Source of the DNA: Branchiostoma floridae
Lineage: Eukaryota; Chordata; Leptocardii; Amphioxiformes; Branchiostomatidae
Direction of reading: 5' to 3'
Assembly (NCBI RefSeq): GCF_000003815.2
Contig: NC_049995.1
Location: 4,834,409-4,898,408 of the forward strand
Length of the DNA stretch: 64,000 nt
The notes below the pieces were generated by a model. The model did no database searches, was not told the DNA's origin, and saw only the letters and a program-made list of their open reading frames with translations. The translations under genes were made by a program, and so were the position numbers. This document shows positions 38,301 to 50,300 of this stretch, piece by piece (the first letter of the stretch is position 1; every line of letters begins with the position of its first letter).

Positions 38301-41300
38301 TGGTAGACACCGTCCAGCTCGATGACGGTCCCAGGAACTGGCGGGGTGTCGTCAATGACGATTGCCTTTGAGTAGGCTTCTGTCTTCCCACCTACCGGAT
38401 TGTAGGCGACCACTGTGACGAAGTAGCTTTCCTGGTGGCGCAAAAACTGCCCTGCAAAACCTGGAATAAGTCATAGAAATAATGAGTTACATTAAGAAGT
38501 TTGAGTTATCTTTATATGTTCATTTGTCGTTTATATCTGAAGAGACAAAGTCCAGTACCTGCTCCCTCTACACAATGTTTTATCTATAACATTTCCTAGT
38601 GAGCAATAGCCACGAAATAGTACTCCAGTTCAGTGTCTTATCAGTGGTTCACAGCTACCAAGTGCATCTCGCATCTTGAGGAGGTGATGATGGGCCCCAG
38701 TCTTAAAAGACTATAGACAACTTTCAGAAGTGTCTCTGACCACACTGTCCGGGAGCCTGTACTAGGTAATCACTAAAGCTGCGTAAATAGTAAATTCTCA
38801 AAATAAAGATAGTATTCGTAAACCATTCCATATAACCAATTTGATCGACTATTGAGTGACACGGTAAGTTCAAATACGTACCCTTTGCTTTAAATCTTTC
38901 AGATGTTCCCGGAACTTCCGTGAACGGAAATACCGAGTCATCTCCCTCCTCCGTGCCGACACCAAACAGGAAGTGGTGAATGTAGCTCTGGTCATCCCTG
39001 AACCCTCGCCACGTGCACAGCAGCTCATCTGTGCTGGGGAGGTGACGTGGACATGTGACGTCACCTGCTACTGGTGGGGTTGAGTCCACTGTCAGACTTG
39101 GCGAAATGGCGACAGTACGCAGGCCGACCTGAAAGTTTTCAATACATTACGTATTATGTATGTTTGGCATTCAAATTTTGTTTTGAACTTTAAATTTCAG
39201 GACTTAAGTTGTCTTTTAGTAACCCAGTGTGCATTGGTTTTGGAGGTAGGTAGCAGGGAAATGCAGATGTAAGTAATCCAAACACATGCCTTCCAAATAC
39301 TAGTTGGCTATATCCCCTATACATGTACCTGCAACCTTCATACGAGTAGATCTACATAATATGGCGCAAGTGCATTCATCAAATTCCTTACCTTCTAATC
39401 ACTTCTAAAAGATACTGTGTGTCAAGAACATGAAAAGATGTAGAGGTTGATCTTACCCCCAGTCCAAGTACAGCTATTTGCATGCAAAAAATGGCCATTT
39501 CTATATCAAATATCAGTGTAGCCTATATATTATAAGCAAGATCTTACAGAGTTTACTGCTGTGAGGCTCAGGATATTGGGTTTTCCCTGTGGAGATGGAT
39601 GCACCAGTCCGTTCGGCACTGATGTTCGCTGTGTCGTCAATGTTCGATTGTGGACATCATGGCCGCCGGGAAACGTTCCATACGCAAACGAGGCAAACAC
39701 CACGTCGCTTTCATCTTCTCTATAGTCCCATTCCGCCGTGATGTAGTCTGCCGAAAACTGGTAGCGTGAAACGTGATCAGACCCTAGGGCGTATTCGTCA
39801 TAGCCACTGAAGTCAACTTCTGGAGCGGTCACGTCGACCGTGAAGCCATCGGAAGCTGACTCCAAGACGTTGCCGGCACCAGTGATGGCCCGCACCGTTG
39901 TGTAGTAGAGCTGTCCGGACCGGAGTGGAAGCAGAGATTGTGCGTGTCCTTCTCCACCAATTCCTGTGGAGGTTTATAGTTCATTTGTCAAAACATTTTG
40001 CTTAAAGGATAAAATTTGCTTCTTGGCAATAATGCAATATGCTGTGTCCAATTCAAAGTTTTAGAACCGAGGGAAGTAAAGCATTTGTGTTCTCTAACAA
40101 TTCCTTTGGAGGTTTATAGTTTGTAATTGCTTGACAAAAAACTTTTTAATTGCGTCTGTTCTACGAGTGGTTTTAATTCTTTGCCACTGAATGTAGAATT
40201 AATTGAGAATGTCAGCAAACAGGCTAACATGATCACAAAAGCAAGTCCACTTGTAAACAATAACACATGGCCGGCCTTCAACGTGTTGGTCGCCCAAGGC
40301 TATCTTTGAACAAGCTTATTGAGTATAAAAACTGGACTGGATGGTCCGGAACCTCTCACAGCGATGTATGACAGACTGTACAGGAAGTCAAATTTCACTT
40401 GCTGGACCTCAAATTAGAGGATGAAAAATGATGATGATGATGATGATTACCTTCAAGATAGAAAAATTGTTTGTTATCTTATTTACCTTCCATACTTGAG
40501 TCTTCATCATGTAGCACAATCCCTGCTGATGAATACGGCATGACGTCATCCCAGAGCGCTGCAGTACCGACTGCCCACTCGTAGTGAACAATGCCATGCC
40601 TCGCACTTTCGAATCCCTATTTTGAAATACAAGCACTATTGTTATTAGGAGCGACGACTAGTATTTATCTTCGTAGTCATGGACTGAATTGCTATGAGCT
40701 TGCAACAGGCAGGGCTAAATGGTCTATAGAAGTTACCATCCGGCGATAACTTAACATTTGGTAAGCCTAACGTACATAAACAGGTTTATGAAACTGGTCA
40801 TGTCTACAAAAGTTGTAATTTATGATCTGCATAGACCCCTTTTTGTTGCTTGTGCCATGTCAAGTAAATGCTTAATAGACAAAGCAGTCTAAACATTTGT
40901 GACTGAAAGCACAATGTAGCTGCAATATAATTAATCCGTAAAACCATATTTTCTGACCTTGAAGCGTACAGTGACCGCTCCCGTCTGTAGCTGATAGTCG
41001 ACATCTACCGTTGACACGTCATCAACTTCCGTGTCCGTCATGTGCGGGCCGTCCGCGACCACGCCCGTCCTGTCACCGGGGACTACCTTGATGGGGCTGA
41101 GATGGAAAAGACAAAAACTTCTAGCCTCCTTCGATTTTTAACCAGCACTGGAATACGCCGGGAATCCGGAAAGGAATATATGCCGACTACAGGCTTCCCC
41201 GCATAATATTCCTTTCCCGGCGTATTCCAGTGCCGGTTAAAACTCGACCTCCCCCGTCACCCCCCCCCCCCAAAAAAAACTCATGCCAAGGCCCACAGAG

Positions 41301-44300
41301 AATCCGGTGAAAGAGGCTAATAAACGTCATACTTTTAACAAGGGATAAAATGTGCTTCTTGACAATAATACAATATGTTATAATTAGAAGAAAATTTGAA
41401 TAGCTTTGGTCACCTGGAAACAACTTCAAAAGAAAACTGTCCGGCTCCGTTCTGTGCTTTAACGGCCACGTAATACACTGGTGACCCCGTGACCTCGTCG
41501 TAGAGTTGTAGGTTCAAATTGTTGATGTAGGCGCTTCTGTCTGGTCCCATGTCTTTGAACGACATTACGTCAGTTCCACCTGTTCAATGAAAATGTATTG
41601 GTATCAAAGGTTAATAATGGCATGGATGAGCCGATACAAAGAGAACTCCAACTTCGAATATGAGCATACACACATCGTCGTTCAAACAACATCGTATCAA
41701 GCTTGAGAATTCAAGGCCTGCTTAAATATAGGGGGCACAGTTCTAAGAAAACCATGATAAAATCCCTTTTACACATAAGTCCGCACACATATCAATAACG
41801 GCAATTATTTGGGAACAGAAAGTGACGAGCTTTCAATTTGACGTACTTTCAATGTACTCGAAGTAATAGCAGGAATATGTTCAGAGACATCAAACACATC
41901 ACGATTAAAAATCAATACTGTCACAATAAGTCTAATATCTAAAAGAAATGTTTTTTATCTATCAGACTTCAACATTTTACACCTTCCCGTTTCAGCACCT
42001 ATCAGTAACATGTTCTCTTTCCGTGATCCGGCCGGAGAAAAGAAGACGCCCCACCTGGTGACGTTCCCACAGCAGCCCAGTATGCCATGACCTTACTTTC
42101 TCCGTCAGTGGCCCGCCATGACACCAAGATGGCGGACAGGTCTGTGTGCAGAATGTACCCATCATACAGCTCCTCCAGCTCACCAGGCATCACGTCAACG
42201 GCAACGTGCAGATTCTGTGATAGTAGGCAGGGAATAAAGTTCTCCAGAGACGTAATCTTTCAACATAAATATTACCCAAAGAAGATAGTCCCTATTCGCA
42301 ATTGAGGACCATGATGTCAGGTACAGCGGAAGCCGCTTAATTGCACACCCCATTTGCCAGTGAATTTCGTGCAATTGTCCACATGTTGCAATGATGTGAA
42401 GTTAATCTAGCTGGACGGCTCTGGTTTGGGATTTTGGGATACCGTGCAGTTACTAAAAGTGTCTGGTAATCTGTTGTGCAATTAACCGGCTTCTACTGTT
42501 ACGTCTATTTCTGTCCTAATTTGTCAAAGTCATCCGTGACAGGCCAAGTATACAACAAGTAAATCAATACCTTACTTATTTACCTTGCGCTGTGCTAACA
42601 TATACAAAAGTGGTACTTGTTGAAGAACTGCAGCAAAAGAAACTACCACCCCTAACCAAATTATAGTCACTTTGGGACCTTGCAAAGGCGTCAAATGTAA
42701 ATTTCATAACAAGGCCCGGAAACAAGTGTCTTTACAAAACGGTGATCTAAAATTATTACAATGAGAAATGAACGAACCGATGGTGGAGTAGGATCTATGA
42801 TGACACCATCCGTGTCATGTGTAGTCGTCAGTCCGGCCCCATTGACAGCCGCAACCCGAACGCTGTAGCGAGCGCCTGGCACAAGGTTCAACGGTTCGCT
42901 GTTGGTCCACCCCGCGGCACTGCCTTCCACAATCACCCAGTCATTCCTTTCCAATAAGGAGTGAAGCAGAAAAATATAGTCTATATTTTTGTGCTGCTTG
43001 TACATCACAAAATACGTTTCTATCGATAGATAACTTGGAGAAACGATGGTTTTGTGGCATTTGCATGAAATGTGCAACGTGTGAGGCAGAATGTACTTAA
43101 AACTTATGAATATTCAATGTACTTCGATTATGTGTACCTTTGTCCTGGGTAGATCTGTAGACGACTTCCATCATGCAGCTGATACACAGCTAATTTGTAG
43201 TGGTCCAACCCAGATTCAGCATCTTCGAATTCCCAGTTTATGGACAGGCTTGATGTACTGGGCTGCGAAAAGGAATACATCTATCACTTGAAAACTCTAT
43301 AGCTTTGTCGCAAAAGTATATATACAATATATGTATACAAAATCGATATCACCTTTATTCGCGGAGTAATCTACATCTGTTGTTTGAAAAGCTGGGTCTC
43401 TAGCGTTATCATGACGGCAGGTGGTATATATTTAAAACAGAACAGCAATATTTTGAAAATATTACAATTTGAAACCAACCAAGTCTACTTGATATCTCTA
43501 GATGCTCTGCATTTTTAAAAAAAAACAACGGATAAAGAACACCTCGTGGATAAAGTAGAACTATCGTTAGCAGGTCCCACCATCTTACCGAATATTGACG
43601 ATCTATCCCCGGTTGTTGGCCGTCACCAAGGAAACGCATCAGAGGCGGTGTAACGTCCACAGTGTACCCATCCGACTCTGTGATAACCACGCTGCCAGCC
43701 CCGTTAGAGGCGTTCACGACAACGTACACGAAATCCCCGTCATGGAGATGGAAATGGTGCCAGTTGATGCTGTTTGCTCTTCCAACAGAGGTTGCGTTGT
43801 GGATGACGTGAGAAGCTGTATCAATAGAACTGTTACCTGCAGAAAACATAAAGGAAATACATCAATGACTATTATCAATTTTCAAGAAGTCTCATCCATA
43901 TATTCTAAAAGTAGCATAGCTTCAGAAGGTCGCAAGCAACTGCAACAGCGCATGTAAAACGTAACAATTTCGCATATTACGTCATGTGCAGAAGGTACCT
44001 CTAGTACATATGGAGACTGGGCTCTTTGCAGTACCGTTAAAGTTAGATTAAAGACAACAGTCAGAAGTCGAACTTCATGTATAATGTAATTACCGGCTAG
44101 TAATCCATTTCTGCCTAATTTTTCAATTTTGTGGTGTAACCTATATTAATCTGATCTGTGATCAATTTAGGTACAACGTATCAGTATACATCGATGAAGA
44201 TTAGACATCTCGCTAGGTAATAAGATATGCCAAAAAGCAGTTACTCAAGCAGCTGGATATGAGTTTGGAAACGGTTAGACGTTTTAGGTAGTACCCACTA

Positions 44301-47300
44301 ATGTGATCTGGAAGAAACTGCTTTTTATACCCTAACTATTAATTAAGTGTCAGTACATACTTACCGTTGTTAGCATGCTTTCTCCACACGGTAATTTCAT
44401 AGTCAGCAATGTCTGATTCCGGATCCTTGAAGTCTCCCCAGAGCGCGCTGACAGTAGAGGTTTCAGAGGAGTACGTGACGTCATGGTTAGCGTCCAGACC
44501 ATCGTTAACCCATCCTTCCTCCGGCGGGGTAGCATCGTACATCACTGGAAACAGCAACTCATATTTCTAATTTTGTTCTAGTCCAGAGCAACTGACAATA
44601 TCCAAATGCACTGTCATTAACACTTCGATCAAAACAAAAAGTATCAACAGCTTATTGATAGGCAGTTGGGATCTGGCTATAACCATATAAAAGGGTAAGG
44701 ATCAGTGACTATAGTGCTGTGCATTATGGTTCAATTGCAATAGTCAATGGGATATCTGCAATATTGCATTGAAATTAGCCCTTTGTTGTGTTAAAATTGG
44801 AAATATTTCTACTGCTGCAAATCATTATATATACTAGTAAGCTGGCGTTGAAGAAAAATGACCTTGGAAATGTGCCTAAGGAACTTCTGGGATAATTTCA
44901 ACTCGATTGTGATACAACATTATATGCTCCGCACCTGAGGCGTCACCAAAATTATATATTACATTTGGATAGGCGTTATGTTCAACATTGACTGATATGC
45001 GTCCAGGATGATGATGATAATGTTCAACTCTATTGAGCACAGAAGGAAATGATGCCTTTACCTCCATCGCTAGAAGCAGACACGTTCTTGGTCGCATGGC
45101 CCAGGTTGAAGGCGATGAGTGTGCTGTAGTAGGTAACCCCGTGTTGGAGGGTGTGGTTCAGCTCAGCACAGGCGGCATGTTGCGTGTGAGGGATCTCTTG
45201 ATATTGGACAATGTCGTCTACATCGACTGTTGTCCCCACTCCCCACATGTAAAACCCTAAGGTAATTCAGAGGAATGTCACCGTATTCCCCTACACAGGT
45301 CATGTATGAAGCATACATGTTTAAAGTTTAATATGAAAGTATTAAATTCTACACCATTGAAATAATACTCATTGACAAGTAATATCTTTTTTTAATTGAT
45401 ATTACATTACATTTCCTCATTCTAAATTATGTTGGTTGTCGTTAAACGTTATTTGTAATTAGCAATTTTTTGTAATTGTTATATATCACTTATATCAAAT
45501 TCAAGAATATGTCTCCAAAGCCATTAGAATGCTTGCAACTATAGCAACATCACGGATTATCATAACCACAGAAAACTCAGAAGAAGATAAAGGGTTTATT
45601 ACTTATTATCAGATAGCCAGGCGCCGCGGACCAATCAGAAGGCCACGTTCCACGTTGGTTATGACGCAGTAACATATAGATTCCAGTCAGGCCGGTGTGT
45701 TCGCTCCTTCTGATTGGTCAGAATGAATCGACACCGGCACCGTTGTCGATTTTCATTCTGACCAATCAGAAGGAGCAATACACACAAAAAAGTAAGGGTT
45801 ATGCAGGCATTGGGCAATCAAAAGGAGCGAAACATATGCCAGAGCAGAGGGAATAAGTACAGACTGCAAGAGGGGGATGGCTCCTTCTGTTAACATTGGT
45901 ATAAGTTTTGTTGTTCTAAAAAGCCAAAGATTGCAGTGTTTCGAATATTTTCTGTGGAAATTTTGGTTTCAAAATGCAATCTGTAATATCCTTACAAATG
46001 TATGTACCAAAGAACAAATGTGAATTTTCAGAAATTTGACAACGGCACGTATAGTACCAAGGGATCTATGCGTCATAAAGGAGTTTATTTGCAAGTTTGT
46101 GTAGGCTATATGATAATAACGTTAATGACCCGCCTGTTCCTCGGTGTACATGGTGTCATAACGCTCACTCGGTGGTTTCATTCGGTGGTTATAGCAAAGG
46201 ACCAGGCGTTATGACACCATATACACCACGGGGCGGGTCATTAACCCTTAATTAAATCAAGGTAAATTTACCGTAAAAGATATGAGCTTCATATTCTACT
46301 CATATGCATTCCGTACTTTCGAGTCGATACCATAGATACCAATTATAGTTAATAGAGTGTCAATCTTCTGTATGCATACTATACTATCATCTAAATTTTA
46401 ACAGTTTCAGAAAGAATTACCAATGCCGCTCTCTTCATCGTGGAAGTCTTTCCAGCTTGCACAGATCCGGTTTCCATCCGACTGGAAGTCCCTGTCCCTA
46501 CTGTAAGCCTCTCCATCGTGCACTGTGCCTGGGATTGGCGGTGTCGTGTCCACTATCAGGGGTCTGGGGGCATGACTGGCAGTTCTCAGGTCGACTAAAG
46601 ACAGCAAAACAAAGATCGAAAGGTTCCACGGTGGTCAAATACGGGCTCAAAATCTCCCATGTCTAGCCGAATTCGAACCCTCTTCTACGAGGTTCCATCT
46701 GACGTAATTCGAACCGAACCCGTGTTCTATTTAGGTCATCTTCGGTCATTGCAGGTAAAACCGTGCATTCTGGCATTTCCCCCCCAACTAACTTGAATCA
46801 GGCGAAAATATACTTTTTAATTAATACAAACAATTTTCTGGATAGTACACCTATGCTTTCACTTTGTTTGGGACCTGTAATATGTAACGAAGCTACTGGC
46901 GTTTTTGTTGGTGACCTTGAATACCATAAGTGTTGTTTACACCGGTATCAACTACACCCTCCCGCTCTCCGTGCGACATGACATGCGTGTAAACATCGTT
47001 TAAGATCTCCACCAAGAAGAGTCCAACATAACTCATTGACGGCTCAAAATGACCGCAACGGTTTTCCCGAGATTTCTGTTTTTGGGATTTTTTAAAAATG
47101 CCTTAGATTTTGAATTATTGGTAATTAAGTGCGAAAAATGGCATTTTTACGCATATTTTTGACTGTAACTTTGCTTAAAATTAGAAATTAAAAAATCCCA
47201 AAAACAGAAAGTTTTATTTGCCTCTCAGATGACGAAAAATATAAAAATCGAGAATTTGCCATGGCACTTGCGGCCCATCTTATCAAGAGTATGGTCAAAT

Positions 47301-50300
47301 TGAAGGCCTTCCTTGAAACAGAAAATAACCGTCTTTGGTAGCAAAATCGAAACAAAACAAATATCTCAATTCAAACAGGAAGATTCAAACTATCTAATAT
47401 TGCGAATTTAATCTTATTTTGAAAACATTTTCCTTGTCATAACATCTTGTTTATTTTGAAATATTTTACGGTTAGCAAATAGTAGGCCTCTTGTAACCCG
47501 ATACTCTGTCGAACTCGCATAGCAACGGGAAAGAATACCCTAGCAACCGACCGCCGTGTTCAGTCAACGAAGGCTTTTTCGGAAAACTGTACCATAGAAG
47601 GCGGTACAGCTGCTCTACGATATTTGGTGAAAAGGGTAAGTTCTAACAACAATATCTAGCCATTGTGTTTTGCTGCTATCTTGTTTCTCTTCTTATGCCC
47701 TTCCTCGGACACTAAATGTCAACCAATCACTAACTGTCACTCAACATAATCTGTCGTATCTCTCTCAGCTGATTCTCAGCTTTCTGAACTTCATTATTTT
47801 CTTGGTTGGGTCTTTTCCTTTCATCCGATATGATTCATGTTGGGTGGTGCTGTACTGTCATATCCCATCTTTCAGATTGTCTTCTCAGGATTTATTTAAT
47901 ACAAGTCACTGTTTTCTTTAGTGCCTCAATGACTGGAACACTAACATTTCCATAACATCTCCATTTTCCAAATATTTGATGATTGTGATTTCACACGGGT
48001 AAATCTCTGATAAGCCAATACAAGCTGTTGTAGCAAAATGTCCCAAAACCAGGATCAATTTTTATTTGGTGTAGCACTTACCATTGTTAATGGCCCTAAC
48101 TTTAATCCATGTCGGAATGCCATCCGGAATGCGGAAGTTAAGAATCCTATGTGTGATGTTGTCATCACGATGCCAGTCCTTGATGAAGACATCCCTGGGA
48201 CTCTTCCCCAATCCGATGTCAACCTCCCGAATGTGTGACAGTGGGTCACTGAGTTTCAACATAGAATCATTCTGTTATCATAGCAAAATGGAATTTCTTC
48301 CAGGGCAAACAAAATTAGGCTGTTGATAAACATTCAGGTCTAATCTTTAATTGCCTTCTCCGGTACGACCCACAGAGTGTTGTTAGATTCCCTTTACTTC
48401 TTTTATATATATATACACATATAACATATAAGTAATCTAAAACATCTATATTTGAGCCTGACAATGACGAAATATGTTAGATGCGCCATCTGAAACGTCT
48501 GACCGTTTCCAAAACCATATCCTGTTGCTTGAGTAACTGTTTTTTTTTGGCTTATCATATTACCTGGATGTCTAACCTTCATCGAAAGTATTTATGTTTG
48601 AGGTCGAGATTTAAGATTTTTACCTGACGTTGTACTCGACGATCAGTTCGTACGAGTCCTCGTCGTAGCTGATGATCTCCACGTGGTTAACAAACGGTGG
48701 CGTGGTGTCGATGGTGTAAGGCGTGGTGTGGCACACGGTAGTCGCCAGGGGACCGCCAAACTCAATCTTGTTCAAGGCACGTACGGAGACGTGGTAGGGT
48801 CCATCTTGAAATTTACAATTAACATTTCATTGTGTGAAAAAAACCCAATATCTTCAAGGAAAAAAATATGTTGCAATCTTAAACTTTACATCCGTACACA
48901 AAATAAAGCGCTTATCAAGTTGGAATGACACAAAGCCTATGTCACACATCCAGACTGGAATTGTGACGTCAGCAAAGGGTCAAAAGTGCTTGGAAGTAAG
49001 CGCTTTATTTTGTGTATGGATATAAAGTTTAAGATTGCAACATAATGTTCACTTGAATACCGTCACAGATGAGCTTACATTCAAGTTCAAGTACAAGAAT
49101 TGCAACAAGGTCATTCGATGAGAACAAATACACTGTGAGCTCTCCTGTATAGTGCACGACGCTGTAACGCCAAACAGATATATCTACCTACTTACCCTCT
49201 AAATCCAAAGGGTAGGCGAGACTTTGATGAGTCCATTCATCTTCATCATACAGGTGTGCATGGGGGTCTTTGTGAGGATGGATGTCGTCAAAGCAGTGAT
49301 CAGTACCGACCGTCCACGTGTACCCGAAAATACCAGTCTCGTTGTCGTGAAATCCATCCCAATTGGCTGAAAAATTAACATCATATAATGAAGAAAACCG
49401 AAGTAAGAAGATGCAAATATCACTAGTTTCTGACAAAGGCAGTAGACTTGATATGCATAAGTATAATTATATATATCAACAGTTGAAATATAGTCTTTCA
49501 TTGCTACACCAGTTGTGTCTGCCCTTTCCCATTCCTAGTCAATGTGTACTTACACTCATTTCACATCAGGTGCGTAGTACATATCTTACCCGTGACGTAA
49601 GTGTTTGGTCGGAAATAAAGCAGGTCCTGTAGAGGCTTGTTTCCATTAAACACGGTTCTCGAACCTTCCCCGTCTACAATAGCCCTGTATGGATGATGGC
49701 ACTGAGTAAATAGGTACCGTGGGAATCATTACAATTCCATTGATATTACTTTACACTAAAAAGGAAGAGTAACAAAGACATTCTAAGTCAACAGTGTGGT
49801 TGTTACGCAGCTACATCATTTACAAAGGCTCTTTCCAGTTGCACAACGCAAATACAAGTCACTTGCATACGCTGACATGTGGACCTACGTACAAAACATT
49901 TTCTCCTAGAGTCCAGTATAGTCATCGCGATTGAATTTCACCTTCTATATGATCTAGCTTCAGTCTGTTTTGACTTTTTGGGCTTAGCATTTTTGCTGTC
50001 ACAACGGTAGAGCAACATATTGCCATCTAAAAGCATTAGATTCTAGCTAGGGATTGAATTAATAGTAATAGCCTTCATTACACATTTATGCCCTATCGGG
50101 CTAAGTACAGGCATATGATACAAAAGGATGTAATACAGTACACATGGTGACGTTGTGATGGTTTCTAAGATTAATCTGAATGGCTTTTCTCGTTTCTTAG
50201 TAGTGTTAAAGATGTAGCTTGAGATGTGTTTGTATAATGTAGAGTGATCAAAACACAAAACAAATTTTTCAACACTAGACAAAGATCCCTCAACTTTCCG

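Larger units (their letters stand above)
29423..41096 (-). other. Giant gene exons 23-37: array of FN3-like modules
   Basis: Exons 40958-41096, 40487-40616, 39548-39963, 38882-39128, 38245-38451, 37992-38085, 37687-37807, 37036-37181, 36432-36568, 35748-36017, 35061-35349, 34653-34782, 34251-34508, 33627-33833 and 29423-29597. Signatures recur in nearly every pair of exons: YYTTVRAITGAG, YFVTVVAYNPVGG, YYTVVRATNHLGY, YYVTVRAVSLAS; VTIDTSPPVGG, VIDDTPPVPGTV, VDSTPPVAGDV; YEWAVGTAALW, YEVAVGTVPGG, YYEVAVGTDRR. Exon 27 ends at a GC donor (GAAG|GCAC). The intron between exons 36 and 37 (29598-33626) contains a 3.5-kb inverted repeat. Module boundaries vary, with more than one intron phase, so exon shuffling alone does not explain the array. 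Confidence 0.85.
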
